A stretch of DNA of 33,510 nt from Chloroflexota bacterium (GCA_902812345.1 CADDZM010000025.1:1-33510); one strand, 5' to 3'; positions 1-7,937 are shown, numbered from the stretch's first letter. Notes: generated by a model not told the origin, from the sequence alone. Translations and numbers: made by a program.

Positions 1-201
1 GAGTACAACGGCTCCGGTAAAAATCCATGGGGTATGACCGTGGCCGGTTTTACCGCCAAAACTTCCATCAACCGCAAGGATTACGGTTTGAACTGGAATG
101 TGGCCCTGGAGACCGGTGGCATGCTCGTTTCGGACAAAATTAACATTACGCTGGAAATTGAAGCGGTTGCCGCTCCCGTCGAAGCCACTGCCAACGCCTA
201 G
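1..201 (+). CDS. YceI-family protein, C-terminal fragment (5' end outside window)
   Basis: The first frame is open from base 1 to a TAG at 199-201 and gives the last 66 residues of a protein. The segment NPWGMTVAGF, then TAKTSINRKDYGLNWN, then SDKINITLEIEA is the typical C-terminal half of YceI-like lipocalin-fold proteins, which bind polyisoprenoid or other amphiphilic lipids. The beta-strand pattern and the RKDYGLNW block are the diagnostic part. The tail after LEIEA is a short Ala/Val/Pro extension. The N-terminus is outside the window, so a signal peptide cannot be judged. A long inverted repeat follows the stop. Family assignment is fairly sure; the substrate is unknown. Confidence 0.85.
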   Translation, partial: EYNGSGKNPWGMTVAGFTAKTSINRKDYGLNWNVALETGGMLVSDKINITLEIEAVAAPVEATANA

Positions 202-262
202 TCGGAGGGGTCGCCTGCGACCTTTGACTAATCGCTAACGCCTACATCTGAAGATTTTAACG

Positions 263-310
263 AGGCCACCAGGCTTCCACTCGTCAGGACGGCAGTGGAA
301 CTGGTGGCCT
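263..310 (+). terminator. Long hairpin after the YceI gene
   Basis: Bases 263-272 (AGGCCACCAG) pair with 301-310 (CTGGTGGCCT), and 275-281 (TTCCACT) with 294-300 (AGTGGAA), leaving a 2-nt bulge and a 12-nt loop: 17 bp in all. No T-run follows directly, so it is not a textbook intrinsic terminator. It may block read-through or protect the 3' end of the mRNA. Its 3' arm overlaps the -35 region of the pirin promoter. Confidence 0.55.
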
Positions 311-330
311 TGCATTTAGACCACTATAAT
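302..330 (+). promoter_or_regulatory. Probable promoter of the pirin gene
   Basis: A perfect -10 TATAAT lies at 325-330. The hexamer 17 bp upstream (302-307, TGGTGG) is a poor -35 and sits in the hairpin arm. The Shine-Dalgarno AAGAGGTG (about 353-360) precedes the ATG at 367. Confidence 0.5.
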
Positions 331-366
331 TAAACCTGTTACTTATTTAAAACAAGAGGTGTCAAA

Positions 367-1071
367 ATGATTACCCTGCGCAAGTCCGAAGAACGCGGCC
401 ATTTCAACCACGGCTGGCTGAATACTTACCATACTTTCTCTTTCTCGGACTATTACGACCCCCGCTTTGTCGGGTTCCGCAACCTGCGCGTCATTAACGA
501 GGACCGGGTCGCGCCCGGCGAAGGTCTCCCGACTCACCCACACCGGGATATGGAAATTATCTCTTATGTGCTGGACGGCGCGCTGGCCCACAACGACAGC
601 ATGGGCAACGGCTCGGTCATCCGGCCCGGTGACGTGCAGCGAATGAGCGCGGGCCGGGGCGTGCGCCACAGCGAGTACAACGCTAACCCGGGCGAACCGG
701 TCCATTTCCTGCAAATCTGGATTACACCCGCCGAACGCGGCATCGAGCCGGGTTATGAGCAGAAGCTCTTCTCGCCGGAAGACAAACTGGGCAAACTGAA
801 GCTGGTTGCCTCGCCGGACGGCAGCGACAACAGCGTAACAATTCACCAGGACGTGCGCCTTTACGCTTCTTTGTTGGAGAAGGGCCAGGAAGTCGAGTTA
901 CAACTGGGTCAGGGCCGTTACGGCTGGGTGCAGGTGGCGCAAGGCGCGGCGACCCTTAACGGGCCGACTCTCAACCAGGGCAACGGCGCGGCGGTCGAGG
1001 CCGGTGAACTGGTCAGGATTGCCGGGGCGGATGAAGGGCGCAGCGAAGTGCTTTTCTTCGACCCGGCTTAA
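367..1071 (+). CDS. Pirin-family bicupin protein (YhhW-like)
   Basis: 234 residues, the usual length for YhhW-type pirins (quercetin 2,3-dioxygenase-like bicupins), cytoplasmic with no signal peptide. The N-terminal cupin carries the full metal set: His57 and His59 in THPHRD, His101 and Glu103 in VRHSE, matching the YhhW ligands. The N-terminal block GWLNTYHTFSFSDYYDP is the family signature. The C-terminal cupin (about 135-234) has no metal ligands, as is normal. Some relatives open flavonols in vitro, but the physiological substrate is unknown. AAGAGGTG precedes the ATG and fixes the start. The gene appears monocistronic: own promoter upstream and a strong terminator four bases after the stop. 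Confidence 0.93.
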   Translation: MITLRKSEERGHFNHGWLNTYHTFSFSDYYDPRFVGFRNLRVINEDRVAPGEGLPTHPHRDMEIISYVLDGALAHNDSMGNGSVIRPGDVQRMSAGRGVRHSEYNANPGEPVHFLQIWITPAERGIEPGYEQKLFSPEDKLGKLKLVASPDGSDNSVTIHQDVRLYASLLEKGQEVELQLGQGRYGWVQVAQGAATLNGPTLNQGNGAAVEAGELVRIAGADEGRSEVLFFDPA

Positions 1072-1075
1072 AGAT

Positions 1076-1116
1076 AAAAAGGCCGTCTATCTCGAAATGA
1101 GGTAGGCGGCCTTTTT
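1076..1116. terminator. Bidirectional intrinsic terminator between pirin and lysX
   Basis: AAAAAGGCCG at 1076-1085 pairs with CGGCCTTTTT near 1107-1116, with further pairing of the CTA/CTC segments around a GAAA loop. There is a T-run on both strands, so it serves the convergent pirin (plus) and lysX (minus) transcripts. Confidence 0.9.
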
Positions 1117-1137
1117 ATTTAGCTTAAAAACTAAAAG

Positions 1138-2016
1138 TTAGTCTGTAATATCGGTCAGGTAATCAGCCGGCAGGTCGCTGAGGGCGTATTGGATGATATG
1201 GGGCGCGAGTTCGCGGGCCAGGCCAAGGGCCGACATTTCGATGGTATAGTCCACCTCAATCGCCACCAGACGCTCTCCGTCCTCGATAAGGTCCACCGCC
1301 AGGACACCGCCGCCAACCGCCTGGGATGCCGCCCGGGCTACTTCGATGATTTCAGGCGTAAGCGGGCACTCGATGATGGTCTGATTAAGGCCGGCGCTGC
1401 TGGTCGCTTTGTTAGCAATCAGATAAACTGCTTTGATAACCCGGTTACCGACCACGAAAGCCCGGATGTCGCGGCCCGGACGGTTCTGGAGATATTCTTG
1501 CAAGTAATAAATCGAATGGTCGTACTGGCCCAGGCGGTCTTTATGCTCGATGACCGCTTTGGCCGCGTCGAAATCGTTTAGCCGGGCGACGAGCGCGCCT
1601 TTATCCCCGGTGAGCGGTTTAAGCATGGCCGGGTAACTGAGTTCTTCAATGGCCTGCAAAGCCGTTTCACTGCTGAAGGCAATCTCGGTGCGGGGCGTCG
1701 GCACCCCGGCATCCTGGAAAGCCAGCGTCGTCAGAAGCTTGTCGCCGCAAATCCGGGCCACGTCGGACGTATTGACCGTGCGGACTCCGGCCCGTTCGAA
1801 CAACAACAGGGAGTAGAGCGCCACAAAATGATCCACTGTCCGCTCGATAACCACGTCAACCGCGCCGGGAGCAATCACCCGGCCGTCCAGCAAATCAAAA
1901 ACCGCTTCTTCGGCCTTGAGCAGGACCGGTTCGACGCCCTGTTTGCGGGCGGCCTCAATCAAAGCCTGTTCATCTTCGCGCAACTGGCTGTAAAGAATAC
2001 CGAGTTTCTTCGCCAT
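1138..2016 (-). CDS. lysX: LysX-like ATP-grasp ligase (alpha-aminoadipate--LysW ligase family)
   Basis: 292 residues with a RimK/LysX-type ATP-grasp fold: pre-ATP-grasp domain about 1-85, then CGDKLLT, YPAMLKPLTGDKGALVAR (glycine-rich ATP loop), YYLQEYLQNRPGRDIRAFVVG and a C-terminal metal-binding segment. LysX couples alpha-aminoadipate to the C-terminal Glu of the carrier LysW in the AAA lysine route. The gene lies one base after homocitrate synthase, the first enzyme of that route. Two positions are odd. The loop usually written GSWGR is GDKGA here, and the usual EVNHT metal motif is EVDYT, so Asn is replaced by Asp. LysW is not in the window. The family is clear; the exact substrate is less so. 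Confidence 0.75.
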   Translation of the reverse strand: MAKKLGILYSQLREDEQALIEAARKQGVEPVLLKAEEAVFDLLDGRVIAPGAVDVVIERTVDHFVALYSLLLFERAGVRTVNTSDVARICGDKLLTTLAFQDAGVPTPRTEIAFSSETALQAIEELSYPAMLKPLTGDKGALVARLNDFDAAKAVIEHKDRLGQYDHSIYYLQEYLQNRPGRDIRAFVVGNRVIKAVYLIANKATSSAGLNQTIIECPLTPEIIEVARAASQAVGGGVLAVDLIEDGERLVAIEVDYTIEMSALGLARELAPHIIQYALSDLPADYLTDITD

Positions 2017-2017
2017 G

Positions 2018-3229
2018 TTACTCTCCCTTTGCTTTTTTGCTATAGCTCTTGATAATCAGGTCAACGTTTTCCAGGGAAATCGGCTCCAGACCGGCGGCGT
2101 AACGCACTTTCTCCGTAATAGCAGCCAAATCCTCATCGGACAATTCCACATCAAGCTCGATAGCCCGCGCCGCCACGGCATGCTTGCCGGTGATACGGCT
2201 GGCGATGTCGAGGGTGCGTTTGATGCCAAAATCTTCAGGCCGCAGCACTTCGTAAGCCTGGCTGTCTTGCAAAATGGCTTTGGTGTGGATACCGGCCTTG
2301 TGGGTAAAGGCGTTGGGCGCGGTAATCGGCATATCGTGGGGAATCGGCACGCCTAGCATGGTCGCGACCAGTTTATCTACTTTAGGCAGTTCTTTGAGAT
2401 TGTACCTGCTCAACAAAGCGGGGTTGAGCGAGTAAAGCCGGGCCACCAGGCCGCTGAGCGGGCAGATGCCGTTGCGTTCGCCAATCCCCAGGACGGTAGT
2501 GTTGATGCAGACCGCGCCCGCTTCCAGGGCCGCGTAAGCGTTAGAGATGGCCCCGCCCGTATCATTGTGACCGTGATATTCGATTTTGAACTTGAAGCGG
2601 CGCGCAAACTCGCTCAGCCGGTCGTACACTTCAAAAGGGGTAGCCCCGCCGACCGTATCGGGAAAGTCCACCTGGTCCACCCCGGCAGCCTCCAGGGCCG
2701 AGCAGATATATAGCAAATCGTCTAAATTCGTGCGGAAGGCATCTTCACAGCCGAAGCGCACAAATTTACCCTTGCTTTTGACATACTCGACCATACCGAC
2801 GGCGATTTTCGCCACTTCCTGGATATTTTTGCCGTGGCTGGCTTTTTGGAGATAGGCACTGGTGCCCATAAAGAGGTTGATGCCGTAAGCGCCGGTTTCG
2901 AGGGCTTTATCCACGTCGTCTTTATTACAGCGGCAATGCACCAATATTTTAGTTTTGGACTGTTTACTTTCGAGCAGGCTAACGAGGTGGGTCAGTTCCT
3001 GGGAGGCGTTTGGATAGGAAACCGGCGAGCCGAGTTCTACATATTCGACCCCGAAGCGGGCCAGGGCCAGGGTCAGTTCGACTTTCTGATTAAAGGTAAA
3101 GTGGGCGCGGCTAAACTGTTCGCCCTCTCGCAAGGTGGTATCCAGAATTTCAACCTGCTGGATATTGGTGCGTCGCCCAACGGGGATGCGGCCCGTTTCT
3201 TCCGGGCCGTTAACTATGGCGCTGATAAT
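2018..3229 (-). CDS. Homocitrate synthase (first step of AAA lysine synthesis), probable non-canonical start
   Basis: Condenses acetyl-CoA with 2-oxoglutarate to homocitrate. The DRE-TIM barrel shows DTTLREGEQF (catalytic Arg and metal Glu), EYHGHNDTGGA (metal His pair), NTTVLGIGERNG and a C-terminal TRITGKHAV-like block. It matches LysS/HCS enzymes better than isopropylmalate or citramalate synthase. The only ordinary in-frame start is TTG at 3133, which cuts into the first barrel strand. The frame continues upstream with QQVEILDTT and further residues to a perfect Shine-Dalgarno AAGAGGAGG (3233-3241). The only candidates there are ATT at 3229 (3 nt from the Shine-Dalgarno) and ATC at 3226 (6 nt). 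The other two minus frames have stops there. I give 3229 (403 aa); a conventional caller would give 3133 (371 aa). One base separates it from lysX. Confidence 0.82.
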   Translation of the reverse strand: MISAIVNGPEETGRIPVGRRTNIQQVEILDTTLREGEQFSRAHFTFNQKVELTLALARFGVEYVELGSPVSYPNASQELTHLVSLLESKQSKTKILVHCRCNKDDVDKALETGAYGINLFMGTSAYLQKASHGKNIQEVAKIAVGMVEYVKSKGKFVRFGCEDAFRTNLDDLLYICSALEAAGVDQVDFPDTVGGATPFEVYDRLSEFARRFKFKIEYHGHNDTGGAISNAYAALEAGAVCINTTVLGIGERNGICPLSGLVARLYSLNPALLSRYNLKELPKVDKLVATMLGVPIPHDMPITAPNAFTHKAGIHTKAILQDSQAYEVLRPEDFGIKRTLDIASRITGKHAVAARAIELDVELSDEDLAAITEKVRYAAGLEPISLENVDLIIKSYSKKAKGE

Positions 3230-3232
3230 CGG

Positions 3233-3241
3233 CCTCCTCTT
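3233..3241 (-). promoter_or_regulatory. Perfect Shine-Dalgarno without a standard start codon
   Basis: The minus strand reads AAGAGGAGG here, followed by CCG ATT ATC AGC GCC in the homocitrate synthase frame. No ATG, GTG or TTG occurs in any frame within reach. This decides the start question for homocitrate synthase in favour of ATT (3229) or ATC (3226). Confidence 0.6.
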
Positions 3242-3256
3242 GAATAGCGCGCAAGA

Positions 3257-3370
3257 CCCGGGCAGATTCTTAATTGAACCTTACCGGCGGCCTGACGGAG
3301 CCTGGACCCTTGCGGCCTGTGAAAATTTCTCAATCTGGGTGGCAACATTGCCTCTGGCGGCTGGCCCGGG
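3257..3370 (-). promoter_or_regulatory. Structured leader of homocitrate synthase, unrecognised class
   Basis: On the minus strand a 7-bp stem joins CCCGGGC (3370-3364) to GCCCGGG (3263-3257), closing a region of about 100 nt. Inside are smaller inverted repeats: a GGCA/TGCC hairpin, a TGAG/TTTCA hairpin and two GGCC blocks. The closed multibranch layout just upstream of the Shine-Dalgarno looks like a cis-acting leader. It does not match lysine, SAM, glycine or T-box consensus sequences that I know. Ligand and function are unknown. Confidence 0.4.
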
Positions 3371-3445
3371 AACTTAATAAGAAGCCAGTAGTAAAAAAGA
3401 ATACATCAAACAGGCCAAAAAGGCAAAGTTTTTGAGAAGATACTT

Positions 3446-4669
3446 TCACAACTTAAACAGGTCGGGGTTGAGCAGATGCCGGGGGTCGAGGGCGTTTTTG
3501 AGGGCTTGCATCGAGGCGTTGGCGTCGCCGAAATCACCCCAGGCATCGAGTTGCGGCCAGATTTCGACCGGGGCGCGTTCGACCACCAAACTGCCGCCGT
3601 CAACCTGGCTGGCTTCCCGCCCCTTTTTAATAAGAGGAGCAAGTTTTTCCAGCTTTGGGGGAGCAGGCCGGGCCAGCAGGTAAGTAATACCACTCCCCGC
3701 CCGTGAAACCACCCGGGCGTCACCACCCGCCGCGCGCCCGATTTCAGCCAGTAGCGCGTGGGCCCGGGGCAAGCCGGTCAGGGTCGTGCTTACTCTTATT
3801 TGAAGCGGTTGGCCTTCCAACGTGTTATAGCGGTTTTCAAGGTTAGCCTCGGCTTGCAGGACCGCCGGGCCATCTTCGAGTAATTTAGTTGAAACCGCCC
3901 CGGCTTTCCGGCAAATCTCGCTTAGCCCGGCTAATTGCCCGTCCACCGCGACCCGCATTCCTTCCGCCGCGAATAGCAAGATACAGGAAGCATTTGGGGA
4001 TATGTCTTCTTGAACGGTTTCAAGCGCCGAGGGAGTCAGGTTCGAACGGACACACTGCCGGGCGGCCTGGTAAGCCTGCTCGACCGACCCAAACTCGGCT
4101 TGGCCGGCCCCTACATATTGGGGTCGGGGCGCCACTTTGAAAGTCACTTCGGTCAGCATGCCAAGGGTGCCAAAGGAGCCGATAAAAAGCTTGTGCAAAT
4201 CGTACCCGGCCACATTCTTTACTACCCGGCCCCCGCTATGCCCGATACTGCCGTCTGATAGCACAAAACGACAGCCAATCAAAAGGTCGCGGGCGGCGCC
4301 GTAGAGCAGGCGGCGCGGGCCGTTCCGGTTGGTCGCCAGGAGGCCGCCAATGGTCTGGCCTTCCAGTTCGGGCGGGTCGAGCGGCAGCATCTGGCCCTGT
4401 TCGCCCAGGATAGATTGCAGCTTTGCGAAAGGCATCCCGGCCTGGACCGTAATGGTCAGGTCTTCCGGCTGGTAATCCACCAGCCCGGCCAGTTGAACGC
4501 TGGAAACCAGGCGCTGGTAGGAGCCGAGCGGGTTGCCCAGGTTAGACTTGCTGCCCGACCCGATAAGGCGCGTTTTCAACTTGTCCCGGCTGAATTCCTC
4601 AAACAACCGGGAAACCGCTTGCTCGGTTCCGGGATTCATAACTTGCAGATTTGAGTCCTGGATTGTCAT
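3446..4669 (-). CDS. glcE: Glycolate oxidase FAD-binding subunit GlcE
   Basis: 407 residues of the FAD_binding_4 (PCMH) family. The FAD site includes RLIGSGSKSNLG (about 35-46), MLPLDPPELEGQTIGGLLATN and GRVVKNVAGYDLHKLFIGSFGT. The segment NVAGYD followed by GSFGTLG is characteristic of GlcE. The C-terminal half is shorter and more variable than GlcD, as usual for GlcE. With GlcD it oxidises glycolate (or a similar 2-hydroxyacid) to the 2-oxoacid at the membrane. It starts 25 bases after glcD with AAGGG in front of the ATG, so the two are co-transcribed. The iron-sulfur subunit GlcF is not encoded in the window. Confidence 0.88.
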   Translation of the reverse strand: MTIQDSNLQVMNPGTEQAVSRLFEEFSRDKLKTRLIGSGSKSNLGNPLGSYQRLVSSVQLAGLVDYQPEDLTITVQAGMPFAKLQSILGEQGQMLPLDPPELEGQTIGGLLATNRNGPRRLLYGAARDLLIGCRFVLSDGSIGHSGGRVVKNVAGYDLHKLFIGSFGTLGMLTEVTFKVAPRPQYVGAGQAEFGSVEQAYQAARQCVRSNLTPSALETVQEDISPNASCILLFAAEGMRVAVDGQLAGLSEICRKAGAVSTKLLEDGPAVLQAEANLENRYNTLEGQPLQIRVSTTLTGLPRAHALLAEIGRAAGGDARVVSRAGSGITYLLARPAPPKLEKLAPLIKKGREASQVDGGSLVVERAPVEIWPQLDAWGDFGDANASMQALKNALDPRHLLNPDLFKL

Positions 4670-4694
4670 TTAATAGAACCCTTTTTTATAAGAG

Positions 4695-6209
4695 CTACCA
4701 GGCCTGCATGGCATCGCGCTCGTAAATCTCCTGGGCTTTGCGGGCCGTCGCAATCCGGGTTTCGCCGCAGCGACCCGGCGTCGGGATAACCTTTTCAGGG
4801 TTGCACAGCCCTTTTGTATCGAAAGCCTGCCGGACCCGCCGCATAATTGCCAGGTCGTCTTCGTTAAAGATAAAACACATCATGTCGCGCTTCTCGACCC
4901 CGATGCCGTGTTCACCCGAAAGCGTCCCGCCTTCTTCGGCGCACATACGGATAATATCTTCCCCGGCTTTGACCGCTTTTTGCAGGTCGCCCGGCTTGTT
5001 GCCATCGAACATCACCAGGGGGTGCAGGTTGCCGTCTCCGGCGTGAAAGACATTCGCAATCGGCAAATTATATTTCCTGGAAATGTCACCGACCGCCGCC
5101 AGCACTTTTGGCAATTTGCTGCGCGGCACCACGCCATCCACCACATAATAGTCCGGCGACATCCGGCCAACCGCCCCGAAAGCGCCTTTGCGGCCTTTCC
5201 AGAGAGCTTCGCGCTCGGCGGCGTCTTTGGCGGTGCGAAATTGGGTGGCGCCTTCCCGGCGGCAAATGTCCTCAATCGTTCCGGCCTGCTGTTCCAGGGC
5301 ATCGGGCAAACCTTCGCACTCTACCAGCAGGACTGCCGCCGCGTCCAGGGGATACCCGGCGTGGCTGCTGGCTTCAACCGCCCCAATCATCAGGTTGTCC
5401 ATCATTTCGAGAGCCGCCGGGATGACCCCGTTGCGGATAATGCCTGAAACAGCGTTGGAGCATTTTTCCACGCTGTCGAAGATTGCCAGGAAAGTTTTAA
5501 CCGCCGGGGGTAGCGGGGTCAATTTGACCGTTACTTTCGTGACCAGGCCGAGGGTGCCTTCGCTGCCGACAAACAGCCCTACCATATCGTAGCCGGGAGC
5601 GTCGGTGGCTTTACCGCCATAATGCCGAATTTCACCGTCCGGCGTGACAACTTCAAGACCGGTGACGTGATTGGTGGTGACGCCGTAGACAAGAGTGTGC
5701 GGGCCGCCACTATTTTCAGCCACGTTGCCGCCAATCGTGCAGGCTTTCTGGCTGGAGGGGTCCGGCACGAAATAAAGACCGTATGGCGCGACCGCCTGAG
5801 AAAGGTGCAAATTAACCAGGCCCGGCTCGACGACTGCTCGCAAATTTTCAGCGTCAATTTCCAAAATTTTGTTCATGCGGGTAAAAGCCACCAGGATGCC
5901 GCCTCGCAACGGTATCGAGCCGCCGCTAAGTCCGGTCCCGGCTCCTCGCGCCGTGTAAAAAAGCTGCTCCCGGTTGCAATATTTTACAATACGGGCAACC
6001 TGCTCCGCCGAACGCGGAAAAACTACTACTTCCGGAAGATGCTTATCTACCGAGCCGTCATATTCGTAAAGTTTCAAATCGTAGGTCTTGTGCAAGACCC
6101 CTTCCGGCCCGACAATCCCGGCCATATCGCGGACCAGTTTCTCCCGGTCAATAGGGGTGGCTTTAACTTCAGGGCCGACCTGGGCCGCATCTTTTTCACT
6201 GACGGACAT
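4695..6209 (-). CDS. glcD: Glycolate oxidase subunit GlcD (FAD-linked 2-hydroxyacid dehydrogenase)
   Basis: 504 residues from the ATG at 6209. GGAGA eight bases upstream favours this start over an in-frame ATG at 6230. N-terminal PCMH-type FAD domain (about 55-235) with ARGAGTGLSGG and ENSGGPHTLVYG, then the FAD-oxidase C-terminal domain with HAGDGNLHP and GGTLSGEHGIGVEKR. This motif set is typical of GlcD and close D-lactate dehydrogenases. The pairing with glcE supports glycolate. It catalyses the flavin-dependent oxidation of the hydroxyacid and passes electrons towards quinone. It opens a minus-strand unit divergent from the TPR gene. GlcF is absent locally, so it must be elsewhere or the enzyme works as a DE pair. 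D-lactate is the alternative substrate. Confidence 0.9.
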   Translation of the reverse strand: MSVSEKDAAQVGPEVKATPIDREKLVRDMAGIVGPEGVLHKTYDLKLYEYDGSVDKHLPEVVVFPRSAEQVARIVKYCNREQLFYTARGAGTGLSGGSIPLRGGILVAFTRMNKILEIDAENLRAVVEPGLVNLHLSQAVAPYGLYFVPDPSSQKACTIGGNVAENSGGPHTLVYGVTTNHVTGLEVVTPDGEIRHYGGKATDAPGYDMVGLFVGSEGTLGLVTKVTVKLTPLPPAVKTFLAIFDSVEKCSNAVSGIIRNGVIPAALEMMDNLMIGAVEASSHAGYPLDAAAVLLVECEGLPDALEQQAGTIEDICRREGATQFRTAKDAAEREALWKGRKGAFGAVGRMSPDYYVVDGVVPRSKLPKVLAAVGDISRKYNLPIANVFHAGDGNLHPLVMFDGNKPGDLQKAVKAGEDIIRMCAEEGGTLSGEHGIGVEKRDMMCFIFNEDDLAIMRRVRQAFDTKGLCNPEKVIPTPGRCGETRIATARKAQEIYERDAMQAW

Positions 6210-6333
6210 GACAATTTCTCCGAAAAGCATTTTTGAAGTTATTCCAGCTAACGGCTTAGCCTGCTAGTAGTCTACCAAAAAGCCGGAACAAGCTGCAAAT
6301 AACAAAATTTTACTAAAAAAAATTGCCGGAATT

Positions 6334-6342
6334 TGTTATAAT
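6334..6342 (+). promoter_or_regulatory. Extended -10 promoter of the TPR gene
   Basis: TGTTATAAT gives an extended -10 (TGn plus TATAAT at 6337-6342) with no good -35 at 17 bp, as extended -10 promoters allow. It lies in an AT-rich divergent region, about 65 bases upstream of the TTG start. Confidence 0.6.
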
Positions 6343-6405
6343 CTTTATGTCAATACCACGTAATTAGCAAGGTGAATCTACACAGGCTACGAGAGGAGCA
6401 GGCGC

Positions 6406-7923
6406 TTGACTATTGGTAGCTCAAACGAGTTGATGCAAGAGGGTATCCGCCATGTGCGCGAAGGCCGCATGGGCGATGCTTACAGGGTCTTTAAAAAGGT
6501 TATTGACCGGAACCCGCGTAACGAATTCGCCTGGATCTGGGTTTCCGTCACCAGCGAGGACCGGGCGGAAAAGCGGGCGGCCCTGGAAAAAGCCCTCGAA
6601 ATCAACCCAAACAGCCAGCATGCCAAAGAAGCTTTGCGGACCCTCAACGCTGAAGAAACCCGCCCGGCACCTAAACCGGACCCGACCAACCAGCCAACCG
6701 CGCCAATGAACGTTGTTACGCCGACCATCCCAACCCTACCAATAGAAAACCCGGCCACCCCCGCGCCACTCGGCAAAGGTGAAGCTACAAGTAACCCGGC
6801 CAGGATTGGCAATATTAAAACTAACAGCCGCCCGGGACGGGTTAACCCGCAGGAAATCGTCAGCAATCCTTTTTATGAGATGCCGCCCGAACTGGCCGAA
6901 AAAGTTGCTGCGGATAAAGCCAACGCCGATACCAGACCCTACCGGGTAGGTCAGGCCGAGAATAGTTCCAACCCGGCCCGCCCCCGCACCCGCGAGTCGA
7001 ATACCTCACCCCAACTCCAGGATGTTTCTACGCCGGTGAACCTGGTTAACGCTTCCAACCCAAGCGGCCAAAAGAAAGACACCGTCACGGCGGAGGACCG
7101 GGCAGCCAATACGCGGGAAAAACGGGAGCGTCTTTTTTTCCGGCGCATTCGCCTGACCGCCCTTTTTATCCTGGCAATCCTGGTGGTACTGCTGGCGGCC
7201 TTCTACGTGTTTAATTTGCTGCAAAAGCAGTCAAACCAGCCGCAAACGCAGGCCGCCCAGAACCAACCAACCGCCCAGATAAATCTAACCGCTGGGGCTA
7301 CCCCAAGCAGCCTGAGCGGGACCGCCCAGCCAACCATCACCGTAGCGCCGGTTACGACCGCCCCGGGCGCCGCTAACTCGGCTGCCGCCACTAACAGCGC
7401 GCCAACTCCCCAGTCTGGAAATAACCCGGCCCAGGCCGCTATCGCCAAAAATCTGCAAGCGGCCGCCAACAGCCAGGCCAGTGGCGATTACCAGGGCGCT
7501 ATTACAGCCTACCAGTCCGTAATCCAGGCCGACGCTACCAATGTTCCGGCAAACCTGGGATTGGGTATGCTTTATCTAGCAGCGCCGGACAGCGCCATTC
7601 CGAGCGGGGCCAACCGTTACGCCGGGGCGGTCCAGGCTTTCCAGGTCGTAATTGCCCAAAACCCTAACTGGGCCGGGGGTTATTCCCACCTGGGTGAAGC
7701 CCTGGCGTTGCAGGGAAACACCAGGGACGCCATTACCGCCTACAGCCGCAGCCTTGAACTTGACCCGAACGGGCCGGAACGCTGGCTCGCGCTGGCCGCG
7801 CTTTATGAGAAAGATAACCAGCCGGACCAGGCCCGGTTCTGCCGGGAACGAGCGGGCAGCCTCGCGGCAACTACCGCCACACCGGCCCCGACTACCGCGC
7901 CGCCTTCAACCACGGCCCAGTAA
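6406..7923 (+). CDS. Membrane-anchored TPR protein (TPR - TM - TPR)
   Basis: 505 residues, function not identified. The TTG start is set by AGAGGAG at 6392-6398, seven bases upstream. Residues about 5-85 form cytoplasmic TPR repeats (REGRMGDAYRVFKKVIDRNP, then EKALEINPNSQHAKEAL). Residues 85-235 are a Pro/Asn/Thr-rich linker. A basic RRIR patch precedes one transmembrane helix (about 247-270, LFILAILVVLLAAFYVF). After an Ala/Gln/Thr-rich spacer, a second TPR block (about 345-490) has QASGDYQGAITAYQSVIQAD and RDAITAYSRSLELDPNGPE. The tail is Ala/Thr/Pro-rich. One helix separating two TPR modules suggests a scaffold reaching both sides of the membrane. No catalytic motif is visible. It is monocistronic, with its own promoter and terminator. 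Confidence 0.85.
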   Translation: MTIGSSNELMQEGIRHVREGRMGDAYRVFKKVIDRNPRNEFAWIWVSVTSEDRAEKRAALEKALEINPNSQHAKEALRTLNAEETRPAPKPDPTNQPTAPMNVVTPTIPTLPIENPATPAPLGKGEATSNPARIGNIKTNSRPGRVNPQEIVSNPFYEMPPELAEKVAADKANADTRPYRVGQAENSSNPARPRTRESNTSPQLQDVSTPVNLVNASNPSGQKKDTVTAEDRAANTREKRERLFFRRIRLTALFILAILVVLLAAFYVFNLLQKQSNQPQTQAAQNQPTAQINLTAGATPSSLSGTAQPTITVAPVTTAPGAANSAAATNSAPTPQSGNNPAQAAIAKNLQAAANSQASGDYQGAITAYQSVIQADATNVPANLGLGMLYLAAPDSAIPSGANRYAGAVQAFQVVIAQNPNWAGGYSHLGEALALQGNTRDAITAYSRSLELDPNGPERWLALAALYEKDNQPDQARFCRERAGSLAATTATPAPTTAPPSTTAQ

Positions 7924-7937
7924 CTTTTAAAAGAAAG

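Noticed and set aside
2018-3229. Isopropylmalate or citramalate synthase instead of homocitrate synthase
   Set aside because: The NTTVLGIGERNG and GHNDTGGAISNAY blocks fit HCS/LysS, no leuCD genes are nearby, and LysX is adjacent. A specificity difference is still possible.
3257-3370. T-box-like GGGTGGCAAC on the plus strand upstream of homocitrate synthase
   Set aside because: The motif is on the wrong strand for the neighbouring genes and lacks a Stem I and specifier. It was not called a T-box.
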